Shown here: positions 1-7,867 of the stretch, in pieces
Position numbering within the stretch: position 1 is the stretch's first letter
How the letters are laid out: each line of letters starts with the position of its first letter
DNA from: Mesobacillus jeotgali
GTDB taxonomy: Bacteria > Bacillota > Bacilli > Bacillales > Cytobacillaceae
Assembly (NCBI RefSeq): GCF_900166585.1
Contig: NZ_FVZC01000007.1
Span: 620,001-684,000, forward strand
Direction of reading: 5' to 3'
Length of the DNA: 64,000 bases
Translations under genes and position numbers: made by a program
The notes under the pieces: generated by a model
Databases searched by the model: none
Told to the model about the DNA's origin: nothing
Seen by the model: the letters and a program-made list of their open reading frames with translations, nothing else

Positions 1-410
1 CAGGACGGGATATCGGCAGAGAATTAAATGTTGAGAATAATGAGATGGTCTGGAAGGTGAAGAGAGTAAGGCATATTGATGAAGAGCGAGTCATTCTCGA
101 TAAAGACTTTATCGTCGAAAGGCATGTGCCAGGGCTGTCACGCCAGAAATGTGAGAATTCCATTTTCGAGTATATCGAGAAGGAACTGGAGAAAAAAATC
201 AGTTTTGCAAAAAAGGAATTCACAGTTGAAAAACCAAGTGCAGAAGATTTGGAACTGCTGGATATGGAAGGTTTCCATGCCATTGTCATCGTTAAAAACT
301 ATATTTACTTTGATGATGCGACCCTGTTTCAGTATACGGAATCAAGGCACCGTCCCGACAAGTTCCGGTTTGTGGATTTTGCGAGACGTATGGATACACA
401 GTCGATTTAA
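1..410 (+). CDS. treR: Trehalose operon repressor TreR, C-terminal part (GntR family)
   Basis: This is the 3' end of a gene that begins before the window; the frame is open from base 3. The visible ~135 residues are the effector-binding UTRA domain. The run RHRPDKFRFVDFARR near the C-terminus is characteristic of Bacillus TreR, which represses trehalose uptake and phosphotrehalase genes and is released by trehalose 6-phosphate (family knowledge). The N-terminal winged helix is outside the window. An internal ATG at 45 is not a real start, because homology-like sequence continues upstream in frame. A bidirectional hairpin terminator follows. The gene anchors synteny with the B. subtilis tre-yfk region. 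Confidence 0.85.
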   Translation, partial: GRDIGRELNVENNEMVWKVKRVRHIDEERVILDKDFIVERHVPGLSRQKCENSIFEYIEKELEKKISFAKKEFTVEKPSAEDLELLDMEGFHAIVIVKNYIYFDDATLFQYTESRHRPDKFRFVDFARRMDTQSI

Positions 411-415
411 AAAAG

Positions 416-469
416 AAGCTGCCATTAAATGGGCCTGGATTACGAGGCCATTCAATAGGCAGCTTTATT
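416..469. terminator. Bidirectional terminator between treR and the ComFB-family gene
   Basis: The arms AAGCTGCC (416-423) and GGCAGCTT (458-465) enclose a second stem, GGCCT/AGGCC (432-436/445-449). The genes on either side converge here. Confidence 0.7.
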
Positions 470-743
470 AATGCTTTGGATATTTACCAACTAGATGGAT
501 GGCACTGATGATCCTTTTATTGATCCAGGTCCTGTTTTCCTGGGTGTTAAGCTGTTCAAAGACCATTTTGCGGCCATCTTCAGTAGTGACATAGTGACTT
601 GGAAGAGTGTTCAGGCTAATCGCGATGATATCATCCCGGCACTTCTGGCAATTGCAGAATGTCTGATAATCCGGGCTCATCATCAGCACATTGACAAGAG
701 TGGAAACCACTTCTTCCATTACATTGACATAACCAAATTTCAT
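468..743 (-). CDS. ComFB-family protein
   Basis: A 91-residue protein resembling the late-competence ComFB family. It has an N-terminal VMEEVV helix and the motif CNCQKCRDDIIAISLNTLP, whose closely spaced cysteines suggest a metal site. In B. subtilis ComFB sits in the comF operon; here the gene stands alone, convergent with treR, so a competence role cannot be inferred from context. ComFB-like domains elsewhere have been linked to cyclic-dinucleotide binding in cyanobacteria, but nothing here tests that. The family assignment rests on the Cys motif and length. Confidence 0.75.
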   Translation of the reverse strand: MKFGYVNVMEEVVSTLVNVLMMSPDYQTFCNCQKCRDDIIAISLNTLPSHYVTTEDGRKMVFEQLNTQENRTWINKRIISAIHLVGKYPKH

Positions 744-881
744 GATGCTCCTTCTCTCCCTATTGATGTCCTAAATTAAATTATAGAGTAATGGCGAAAA
801 TATAAAATGATTTTTTCTCCATTGGCTTAAGATAGGTCTTTTTTCACTTTTTTATTCTAAAAAGTGGAAGTGTGATTCAAT

Positions 882-906
882 GTTTTACAGGCTGCAGACA
901 GGGAAG
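882..906 (+). promoter_or_regulatory. Sigma-B-type promoter for yfkM
   Basis: GTTTTA (882-887) and GGGAAG (901-906) are separated by 13 bases, close to the sigma-B consensus GTTTAA-N12-15-GGGWAW. It lies ~40 bases upstream of the yfkM start. YfkM is a general stress protein in B. subtilis (established knowledge), so context and motif agree. Confidence 0.65.
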
Positions 907-947
907 ATTTAATAGTGGAGAATTTATAAAAGGGAGATGTTATATCA

Positions 948-1463
948 ATGGCTAAAAAAATTGCTTGTTTAATAACGGACCTATTTGAAGACTCAGAATA
1001 CCTCGAGCCTGCCCGTGCTTTTGCAGAAGCAGGACATGAGGTTATGACCATCGAAAAAGAAAAGGGGAAGACAGTAAAAGGCAAGCAGGGCAAAGCCGAG
1101 GTAAAAATTGATGAAAGCATCGATCAAGTAAGACCGGAAGATTTCGATGCATTGTTCATTCCTGGCGGTTTTTCTCCGGACCAGCTTCGCGGGGATGAAC
1201 AATTCGTAAAATTCGCCAAGTCGTTCATGGATGAGAAGAAGCCCGTGTTTGCGATTTGCCATGGCCCACAGCTTCTGTTGACCGCCAAGACACTAGAAGG
1301 AAGAGATGCAACAGGCTATAAATCAATCCGTGTGGACATGGAATACGCCGGGGCAAAATACGCGGACAAGGAAGTCGTCGTTTGCAGCAACCAGCTGGTG
1401 ACTAGCCGGGAGCCAAAAGATATTCCTGCATTCAACCGCGAAGCACTGAACTTGTTAAAATAA
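948..1463 (+). CDS. yfkM: DJ-1/PfpI-family general stress protein (YfkM-like)
   Basis: A 171-residue single-domain DJ-1/PfpI protein. The nucleophile elbow is AICHGPQLL with Cys104-His105, and the GG(F)SPDQLR segment and the acidic residue near 14-17 fit the family. Members act as proteases, deglycases or glyoxalases; which applies here cannot be told from sequence. The ATG is preceded by AAAGGGAG-type SD sequence. Position after treR matches B. subtilis yfkM. A sigma-B-like promoter upstream and a strong terminator immediately downstream mark it as a monocistronic stress gene. Confidence 0.85.
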   Translation: MAKKIACLITDLFEDSEYLEPARAFAEAGHEVMTIEKEKGKTVKGKQGKAEVKIDESIDQVRPEDFDALFIPGGFSPDQLRGDEQFVKFAKSFMDEKKPVFAICHGPQLLLTAKTLEGRDATGYKSIRVDMEYAGAKYADKEVVVCSNQLVTSREPKDIPAFNREALNLLK

Positions 1464-1470
1464 AGACTGA

Positions 1471-1503
1471 ACCCCTCCTGCTTAAGAGCGGGAGGGTTTT
1501 TTA
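1471..1503 (+). terminator. Rho-independent terminator of yfkM
   Basis: The stem CCCTCC/GGAGGG (1473-1478/1491-1496) with extra pairing inside is followed by a T run. Confidence 0.85.
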
Positions 1504-1512
1504 CTGTGTGTA

Positions 1513-1695
1513 GAACTGGAAAAAAACACGCTTAATTTCCAATTCGCTATAAAAACGATAAACTCGCTATAAAAAGGTGAAATTCGCTATAAAAAGTTGA
1601 ATTTCGCTATAAAAAGTTGAAACTCGCTATAAAAAAGAAAAATTCGCTATAAAAATAAAAAAGTCTCTATAAAAGTAAAACAGTGGCTATAAAGA
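1513..1695. repeat. Phased micro-array 1: eight 20-bp units with core CGCTATAAAAA
   Basis: The core CGCTAT (last two copies CTCTAT, GGCTAT) begins at 1545, 1565, 1585, 1605, 1625, 1645, 1665 and 1685, an exact 20-bp period. The ~9 bases between cores vary. The array is headed by an imperfect inverted repeat, GAACTGGAAA (1513-1522) and TTTCCAATTC (1536-1545), whose second arm runs into the first unit. It starts just after the yfkM terminator. It is not convincingly coding. Arrays at 9225 and 35398 have the same head and a related core. Confidence 0.9.
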
Positions 1696-1845
1696 TGGTA
1701 AGATGAGATTGGTTTTGGGATGTAAGACCAAGAAAGGTGGCATTCCCAGGCTATTTTCCTTTTACCTTGTATTGAACTGGTTCATTTTGCGGAATTTTAC
1801 GTATAAGATAATATGGAGGATGAAAAGAATCAGGGAGATGACGGA

Positions 1846-2595
1846 ATGATTGTTTTAAAATCAAAACGAGAAATTGAAAATATGAAGGAAGCAGGAAAAT
1901 TGCTTGCTTCTGTGCATAAAGAGATCCGCAAAATTATTAAGCCTGGAGTGACGACCTGGGAAATTGATGAGTTTGTAGAAGACTACCTGAAAAAACATGG
2001 GGCCACACCGCAGCAGAAGGGCTACCGGGACTATCAATATGCAACCTGTGCCAGCATCAATGATGAAGTATGCCACGGATTTCCGCGCAAAGAGGCGCTG
2101 AATGACGGTGATATTGTTACTATCGATATGGTTGTCAACCTGAATGGTGCCCTCGCTGATTCGGCCTGGAGCTATGCCGTTGGGAATATAAGCGAAGAGT
2201 CGCAGAAGCTGCTGGATGTGACGAAAGAGGCCTTATACCGGGGAATTGCTGTATCCGTTCCAGGCAACCGGGTTGGTGACATTGGCCATGCAATCCAGTC
2301 CTATGTGGAAGCTGAAGGGTTTTCGGTTGTGCGCGAATTCATCGGCCACGGCATCGGCTCAGTGATTCATGAAAAGCCGGATATCCCGCACTACGGCCTG
2401 CCAGGCAAAGGGCCTAGGCTAAAAGAAGGCATGGTATTCACCATCGAACCGATGGTCAATATCGGAGAATGGCCTACCAAAATGGATTCAAACAAGTGGA
2501 CAGCAAGAACGGTTGACGGCACACTTTCTGCCCAGTATGAGCACACTATCGCGATCACCAAGGACGGTCCAATTATTCTGACGGATCAGGAGTAA
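1846..2595 (+). CDS. map: Methionine aminopeptidase, type I
   Basis: The protein removes N-terminal Met from nascent proteins. With the ATG at 1846 it is 249 residues, and the metal and catalytic residues fall exactly three positions before the E. coli numbering: His77, Asp94, Asp105, His168, Glu201 and Glu232. An in-frame ATG at 1813 would add 11 residues, but GGGAG at 1833-1837 is spaced 8 bases from 1846, which decides the start. It is a stand-alone gene, not the copy in the ribosomal-protein cluster, so it is probably a second MetAP of the organism (inference). It ends at a hairpin terminator. Confidence 0.93.
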   Translation: MIVLKSKREIENMKEAGKLLASVHKEIRKIIKPGVTTWEIDEFVEDYLKKHGATPQQKGYRDYQYATCASINDEVCHGFPRKEALNDGDIVTIDMVVNLNGALADSAWSYAVGNISEESQKLLDVTKEALYRGIAVSVPGNRVGDIGHAIQSYVEAEGFSVVREFIGHGIGSVIHEKPDIPHYGLPGKGPRLKEGMVFTIEPMVNIGEWPTKMDSNKWTARTVDGTLSAQYEHTIAITKDGPIILTDQE

Positions 2596-2604
2596 ATTAA
2601 ACGC

Positions 2605-2640
2605 ATCGGGCTAAACGGAAGTTTGGCTCGATATTTTTAT
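2605..2640 (+). terminator. Terminator after map
   Basis: The twelve-base arms ATCGGGCTAAAC/GTTTGGCTCGAT pair with G-T wobbles around GGAA, followed by ATTTTTAT. Confidence 0.75.
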
Positions 2641-2646
2641 CGATTA

Positions 2647-2661
2647 TGAAAAAAATTTTCA
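2647..2661. promoter_or_regulatory. Operator-like palindrome upstream of the RpiR gene
   Basis: TGAAAAAAATTTTCA has 6-bp arms (TGAAAA/TTTTCA). The same arms recur at 3589-3603 before gnd. RpiR-family proteins bind palindromes of this shape, so autoregulation is likely (inference). Confidence 0.55.
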
Positions 2662-2724
2662 TCTTCCCTCAATAACTTTGAAAATCTTTTGGTAAAATAA
2701 AATGGTCAAAAAGGGGGCAAAAAA

Positions 2725-3585
2725 ATGGCCAGTGAACTGAATGGACAAAATGTCATCGTTAAAATAAAAGCTATCTACTCATCGCTTTCATCAAAAGAGA
2801 AGGCGGTCGCCGATTACATATTGAAGAACACTCAGGAAATCATCCATCTTTCGATCACCGAGTTTGCCGAATACGCCTCTGTGGCAGAAGCAACCATTTT
2901 CCGGTTTTGCAAGCGACTTGGCTTCAGGGGATATCAGGCTTTTAAAATCGCCCTCGCAAGTGAATTAGTTGAACCAATCAAGAATATCCATGAAGAAATA
3001 AAAGAGGAAGATGAAACCGTTACACTTGCGGAAAAAGTATTCGCCGGGCATATTGAAGCGATGAAAGAAACACTTAATCTGCTGGATGCCACAGTGCTTG
3101 AGAGTATCATCGAGGTACTTGGCAATGCCAGCCGAATTGATTTCTATGGATCTGGCGGTTCATCGGCAATCGCGCTTGATGCCTATCATAAATTTTTGCG
3201 GACAGGCGTCCATTGCAATGCCCATAGTGACGGACACCAGCAAATCATTTCCGCAGCACTGCTCGGTCCAGGGCAGGCAGCTGTTGGCATTTCGCATAGC
3301 GGCAGCAATAAAGACGTTATAGAGGCATTGAAAATTGCCAAAACTAACGGAGCCGCGACTATTGCAATCACTGGCCATTATAAGTCACCTTTATCAAAGG
3401 AAGCGGATTACGTTCTTTATACAACTTCACGCGAAACGCTTTTCCGGTCGGAGGCATTGTCATCAAGACTGGTCCAGTTAAGCCTGATTGACGTGCTTCA
3501 CGTCGCTGTATCCGTCCGCACGCAAGAACAAACACTTGGTAATCTGCAAAAGATCAGGGAAGCAATTTCAATCAAAAGAGTGTAG
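2725..3585 (+). CDS. MurR/RpiR-family transcriptional regulator
   Basis: A 286-residue regulator with an N-terminal RpiR-type helix-turn-helix (about residues 1-78, including SVAEATIFRFCKRLGFRGYQ) and a C-terminal SIS sugar-phosphate-binding domain (about 125-255, with GSGGSSAIA and GISHSGSNKDV). SIS domains in this family bind phosphosugars and change DNA binding. The next gene is 6-phosphogluconate dehydrogenase, so an intermediate such as 6-phosphogluconate or KDPG is a plausible ligand, analogous to HexR-type control; this is inference. Matching palindromes precede both genes. The ATG at 2725 has a GGGGGC SD at suitable distance. Confidence 0.88.
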   Translation: MASELNGQNVIVKIKAIYSSLSSKEKAVADYILKNTQEIIHLSITEFAEYASVAEATIFRFCKRLGFRGYQAFKIALASELVEPIKNIHEEIKEEDETVTLAEKVFAGHIEAMKETLNLLDATVLESIIEVLGNASRIDFYGSGGSSAIALDAYHKFLRTGVHCNAHSDGHQQIISAALLGPGQAAVGISHSGSNKDVIEALKIAKTNGAATIAITGHYKSPLSKEADYVLYTTSRETLFRSEALSSRLVQLSLIDVLHVAVSVRTQEQTLGNLQKIREAISIKRV

Positions 3586-3588
3586 TGG

Positions 3589-3624
3589 TGAAAATAATTT
3601 TCATGATATTCATATACATATGAA
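3589..3624. promoter_or_regulatory. Two operator-like palindromes upstream of gnd
   Basis: TGAAAATAATTTTCA (3589-3603) has perfect 7-bp arms and matches the palindrome before the RpiR gene. A second dyad, TTCATATACATATGAA (3609-3624), follows at once with 7-bp arms. A possible promoter lies just downstream (TTGATA at 3632-3637). Tandem dyads ending before a -35 region suggest repression of gnd by the upstream regulator. Confidence 0.55.
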
Positions 3625-3704
3625 AAAATATTTGATACTATTGGTTTATAAAATCGTAATCACAATAGAGGTTTAATTCTACTTATAAGAAGGAGTGCAT
3701 CTAA

Positions 3705-4601
3705 GTGAAACTAGGAATGGTTGGCCTTGGCAAGATGGGTTATAACTTGGTATTGAATCTGATGGAAAACGGCCATGAGGTTGTAGCGAACGATATAAAC
3801 GAGGAAGCAATGCAGAAAATCAAATCAGAAGGCGCTGAAATCGCAGCTGATTATCAGGCAATGGTAAATATGCTGCCAAAGCCGCGTGTTATCTGGCTGA
3901 TGATTCCTGCTGGTGAATTGATTGACCAGGTGATCGAAAAATTCGCCCCAGTGCTGGAAGAAGGCGACATCCTGATTGATGGCGGGAATTCAAACTACAA
4001 GGATACGTTAAGGCGCGCAGAAAAACTATCAGCCGCAGGAATCCACTTCATGGACGTTGGGACAAGCGGCGGAATGGAAGGCGCACGCAATGGTGCATGC
4101 ACGATGATTGGCGGCGACGCAGAGATTTTTGCTCATGTGGAACCAATCTTCAAGGACATTTCCATTGAAAAAGGATACCTGTACACAGGCAAAGTTGGCA
4201 GCGGCCACTTTTTGAAAATGGTCCATAATGGTATTGAGTATGGTATGATGCAGGCAATCGCTGAAGGCTTTGAGATTCTTGAAAAAAGCCCATTCGATTA
4301 TGACTACAAAGAAGTTTCACGCGTATGGAATCACGGTTCTGTCATCCGCAGCTGGCTGATGGAATTGATGGAAAACGCCTTCTCCAAGGAGCCGAAGCTT
4401 GAGAGCATCAAAGGCGTCATGCATTCATCTGGAGAAGGGAAATGGACAGTCGAAACAGCACTGGATCTGCAAACAGCAGCACCAGTCATCGCACTGTCAC
4501 TAATGATGCGTTACCGCTCACTGGAAGACGATACTTTTACCGGAAAAGTAGTCGCAGCATTAAGGAATGAATTTGGCGGCCATGCGGTCGAAAGAAAATA
4601 A
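3705..4601 (+). CDS. gnd: 6-phosphogluconate dehydrogenase (decarboxylating), short form
   Basis: Converts 6-phosphogluconate to ribulose 5-phosphate and CO2 in the oxidative pentose phosphate pathway. The 298 residues match the short NAD-type class (YqeC/GndA-like) rather than the ~470-residue NADP form. Visible features are the Rossmann motif GLGKMG (7-12), the signature IDGGNSNYKD, DVGTSGG, and the catalytic segment around Lys171 (GHFLKMVHNGIEYGMMQ). The start is GTG at 3705 with AAGGAG upstream. A perfect terminator follows. Regulation by the adjacent RpiR protein is suggested by shared operators. Confidence 0.93.
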   Translation: MKLGMVGLGKMGYNLVLNLMENGHEVVANDINEEAMQKIKSEGAEIAADYQAMVNMLPKPRVIWLMIPAGELIDQVIEKFAPVLEEGDILIDGGNSNYKDTLRRAEKLSAAGIHFMDVGTSGGMEGARNGACTMIGGDAEIFAHVEPIFKDISIEKGYLYTGKVGSGHFLKMVHNGIEYGMMQAIAEGFEILEKSPFDYDYKEVSRVWNHGSVIRSWLMELMENAFSKEPKLESIKGVMHSSGEGKWTVETALDLQTAAPVIALSLMMRYRSLEDDTFTGKVVAALRNEFGGHAVERK

Positions 4602-4613
4602 GACTAAAGTTTA

Positions 4614-4645
4614 GGCTCTCCTCGAGATGAGGAGAGCCTTTTTTA
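4614..4645 (+). terminator. Terminator of gnd
   Basis: GGCTCTCCTC pairs with GAGGAGAGCC, followed by six Ts. Confidence 0.9.
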
Positions 4646-4733
4646 TGTTCATAAAATTATCCTTTTTGGCAAGATGGCTACGTTGCTTTTTCCGTTATAG
4701 TGGTAATAAAGACGGAGGATGGGGGCTCGAAAC

Positions 4734-5741
4734 GTGAAAACTAAGTGGTATTTCTTTTTCCTGACGACGGTTGCCGTTTCGGCAATAATATACGCTTTCC
4801 TTGGTGTGAAAGGGGAAGAGTCGGTTCAAGTTGGCGTTCTGATGATTGGCGAGAACCGCTATGAGAAGTTCACTGGCCTGGAAGCCGGGTTAAAGGATCT
4901 GGGTTACAGCCCCAAGAACATACATTTTATAGTAAAGAACTCACATGATGATGAAGAACTGATGGATCAGCAGATCGATCAGCTGCTAAAAGTTGAACCA
5001 GACCTGATTGTGACGCTTGGCGGAATCGAATCCCTTCGTCTAAAAGAAAAAATGGATAAGAAAAACATTGAGATTCCGGTTGTTTTTGCCGGTCTTGCAG
5101 CGCCAAAGGAACTGGGTTTGATTAAAGATTACAAGTCTCCCGGGGGAATGTTTACCGGGATAAATAATTATCATGCGAGTATCTCAGGCAAACGCCTCGA
5201 GATGCTTACAACACTTGTACCGGCTATTGAAAGGGTGCATGTAATTTATGACAGCAAAATTGTGGTCAGCAAATTGAGCCTGGAAGAAACCAGGAAGGCA
5301 GCCGGGGAATTAGGTGTGGATATTTCCCCATGTGATGCAAGCTCGAAGGAATGCTTGAAAACATTATGGGCATTAGATGCTGAGAAGGAGGGCATCCTCA
5401 TCCTTTCCAGCTTCAGGATTGAATCGCTTACCGATGAAATAGTCAGGCTGACAACGGAGAAGAAAATCCCGGCTATGGGACTCTATGATTTTGAAGCTGA
5501 AAAAGGCCTGCTTGCCAGTTACGGCTCAAGTTTTTATTCACAGGGTTACCAGGCTTCCAGGTTTGTCTCACTGATTCTTCAGGGAAATAAACCGGGCGAT
5601 TTGCCAGTTGAACTGCCTGATGGCATTCGATTTGTAGTCAATCAGCAGACAAAGGATTCACTCGGACTCACTTATAACCAGGATTTGCTTCATATCGCGG
5701 ACCTGATCCACCCAGAAGTGCAAGGGGGGCGGCAGCGATGA
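4734..5741 (+). CDS. Membrane-anchored ABC-type substrate-binding protein of a sensor system
   Basis: A TrpX/BmpA-like periplasmic-binding fold protein of the ABC_sub_bind type, ~335 residues. A single N-terminal hydrophobic segment (about 5-25) has no lipobox Cys, so it is probably an uncleaved anchor. The ATG at 4719 directly abuts GGAGG (no spacing); GTG at 4734 with GGGGG at 4721-4725 is the better start. No permease or ATPase genes are nearby. The stop overlaps the start of the histidine kinase by 4 bases, so it most likely presents a ligand to that kinase rather than importing it (inference). The ligand may be an electron-acceptor oxyanion, given the reductase genes downstream. Confidence 0.8.
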   Translation: MKTKWYFFFLTTVAVSAIIYAFLGVKGEESVQVGVLMIGENRYEKFTGLEAGLKDLGYSPKNIHFIVKNSHDDEELMDQQIDQLLKVEPDLIVTLGGIESLRLKEKMDKKNIEIPVVFAGLAAPKELGLIKDYKSPGGMFTGINNYHASISGKRLEMLTTLVPAIERVHVIYDSKIVVSKLSLEETRKAAGELGVDISPCDASSKECLKTLWALDAEKEGILILSSFRIESLTDEIVRLTTEKKIPAMGLYDFEAEKGLLASYGSSFYSQGYQASRFVSLILQGNKPGDLPVELPDGIRFVVNQQTKDSLGLTYNQDLLHIADLIHPEVQGGRQR

Positions 5742-7831
5742 AAACTTTATTGGATATGATCCATTCCCAGACAATCCGGAATAAGGTCCTGGTATTCGGA
5801 GTGGTGATGTCAACCATTCCCCTGCTGCTGCTCAGCCTGTATTACTACTCTTTTGTAAAATCAGATCTGGAAACGAGGATCCTGGAAAAACAGCATCTGG
5901 TGCTGGAGAACCTATCGCGGGAAATCCAATACGAATTCAGCCAGACATTCCAGCGAATCCAGGTCCTCGCTTCTCTTAATCTGTTGAATAAAGAACAAAG
6001 CGCCTTGTATGAGCTCCTGCAGCAAAGCGAATCGATTGAGGAAGTAATCATCGCGGATGATAAGGGCTTTGTTGAAAAAAGGATATCCCGTTACGAACTT
6101 AACATTGCCGGAGATATGGAACGGTGGTTTACCGATGATATGTGGTTTCAGCTGCAATCCCGCGACAGAGTCTATGGCCAGGTGGAATTCAACCAGTACG
6201 GCCAGCCTGTCATGAAGCTGGCGATCCCTTTTTATGAAAAAGATAGTAAGAAAGCGATTGGGGTCGTGATTCAGCTCCAGAAAATCATCGGGAAAATTTC
6301 TTCGATGCGTCAGGACCATTCTTCCTATATATATTTACTTGATGATAAAGAACGGATCATTGCCCACCAGGATTACAGCAAGCTCTGGCAAAAGCAAACG
6401 TCCGCAGGCCAGGATGAGATTGGGGTTAAGGCACAAATTGACTATTTGAACTGGGTGCTCGTAATGGAGCAGCCGAAAACAACAGCTTTTGCCCCAATCA
6501 ATAGAATGCTCCAAAGCGGCATAGGAGCGGTTGCATTGATGATTCTTACGGTCAGTTTAATCAGCGTCTGGGCAGGGCTTTATTTTACAAAGCCAATTGT
6601 CACGATTGACCGTGAAATGAACAAATTGAAGCAGGGACAAAAAATCATCCCTGTGAAAATGAAGCGAACAGATGAGCTCGGAAAACTGGCAGGTTCCTTC
6701 AACGAGATGAGCAAGGAACTGCTTGAAAAATCAAGGCTGCTTGAGCAGGAGAAGGAAAGGCTTGATGTGGTTGTTAACGGGATTGGTGCAGGGCTGGCTC
6801 TTGTGACGAAAGAATATCAGATTACCTGGATGAACCCGATTTTAAAAGGGTGGCTTAAAGAGGACCGGCTTACGCTGCCTTGTTACGCCGTGATTGGCGG
6901 TGAAAACACGCCATGCCTGAACTGCCCGATTACATGTCCCGGCCTTGATAAAATAGCCGATGAAGTCATGAAATTCAAGGACGGTGCCACTGGCGAGCGG
7001 ATTTTCAGGCACAGAGTGTTCCCGCTTAACCACGCGATTGAGGAAGAGGGCGAATTCCTCGTTGTGCTTGAGGATATCACCGAGCAAAAGCAAATGGAAG
7101 AAACGATGATCCAGACCGATAAATTGAGCGCTCTCGGAATCATGGCGTCAAGCTTCGCCCATGAAGTCAACAATCCCCTGGCGACCATTAATGTATACGC
7201 TGAAGATTTGATTGACAGGATACAGGCCGGGGATGAGGATCTCGATGAAGAAGAGATGGAACATTATCTCCGTAAAATCAAGGAAAATACCGAGCGCTGC
7301 AAACGGATCACCGGGAATCTGCTCAATTTTTCAAGGAAAAATGATTGGACAAATGAGCATATTCGTATCAGGGAAATTATCGAAAACAGCATCAGCCTGG
7401 TCGAACATCAGCTGAAAAAACAACGGATTCAGCTTGAACTGCGAGTTGCTGAGGAGCTGCCGATGGTGACCGGAGATGGCCTTAAGCTGATGCAGGTAAT
7501 CGTCAATCTGATCAATAACGCAGTCGATGCGATGGAAAGTGAAGGAAAACTGGTCATTTCAGCAACCGTTACTGACAGTGAAACTGTTTCAATCCAAGTG
7601 ACCGACCGCGGCCATGGAATTCCCGCGGAAGCTATGGATAAACTTTTCGATCCATTCTTCACGACAAAGCCAATCGGCAAAGGCACCGGCCTGGGATTAT
7701 CCGTATGCTACGGCATCATCCAGCAATTCGGCGGCAATATCATGATAGACAGCAAGCCATTGGAAGGAACGACAGTCGAAATACAGCTGCCCGCAGAACG
7801 TTTGGCGAAACCGGAAAATACAAATGGGTGA
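5738..7831 (+). CDS. Sensor histidine kinase with extracytoplasmic, HAMP and Cys-rich PAS domains
   Basis: 697 residues: TM1 about 16-38, an extracytoplasmic Cache-like region about 40-258, TM2 about 262-284, HAMP about 285-337, a PAS-like domain about 340-455, then HisKA with phospho-acceptor His475 (SSFAHEVNNPLATI), N box NLINNAVDAM, and GKGTGLGLSV in the ATPase domain. The PAS domain carries Cys382, 393, 396 and 400 in the pattern CY-x9-CxxCPxxC, which could hold a cofactor or act as a redox switch (inference). It is co-transcribed with the binding protein upstream and the NtrC-type regulator downstream, forming a three-component relay. Confidence 0.92.
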   Translation: MKTLLDMIHSQTIRNKVLVFGVVMSTIPLLLLSLYYYSFVKSDLETRILEKQHLVLENLSREIQYEFSQTFQRIQVLASLNLLNKEQSALYELLQQSESIEEVIIADDKGFVEKRISRYELNIAGDMERWFTDDMWFQLQSRDRVYGQVEFNQYGQPVMKLAIPFYEKDSKKAIGVVIQLQKIIGKISSMRQDHSSYIYLLDDKERIIAHQDYSKLWQKQTSAGQDEIGVKAQIDYLNWVLVMEQPKTTAFAPINRMLQSGIGAVALMILTVSLISVWAGLYFTKPIVTIDREMNKLKQGQKIIPVKMKRTDELGKLAGSFNEMSKELLEKSRLLEQEKERLDVVVNGIGAGLALVTKEYQITWMNPILKGWLKEDRLTLPCYAVIGGENTPCLNCPITCPGLDKIADEVMKFKDGATGERIFRHRVFPLNHAIEEEGEFLVVLEDITEQKQMEETMIQTDKLSALGIMASSFAHEVNNPLATINVYAEDLIDRIQAGDEDLDEEEMEHYLRKIKENTERCKRITGNLLNFSRKNDWTNEHIRIREIIENSISLVEHQLKKQRIQLELRVAEELPMVTGDGLKLMQVIVNLINNAVDAMESEGKLVISATVTDSETVSIQVTDRGHGIPAEAMDKLFDPFFTTKPIGKGTGLGLSVCYGIIQQFGGNIMIDSKPLEGTTVEIQLPAERLAKPENTNG

Positions 7832-7867
7832 GGAATACAGCATTAGAAAAAGTGGAGGTGGAATACA

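Noticed and set aside
1513..1695. Micro-arrays as CRISPR arrays
   Set aside because: Units of 20-21 bp with ~9-base fillers are far too short for CRISPR repeats and spacers, and no cas genes are present.
4650..4700. Possible sigma-54 promoter before the sensor operon (TTGGCA...TTGC)
   Set aside because: The GG and GC doublets are 15 or 7 bases apart instead of 10.
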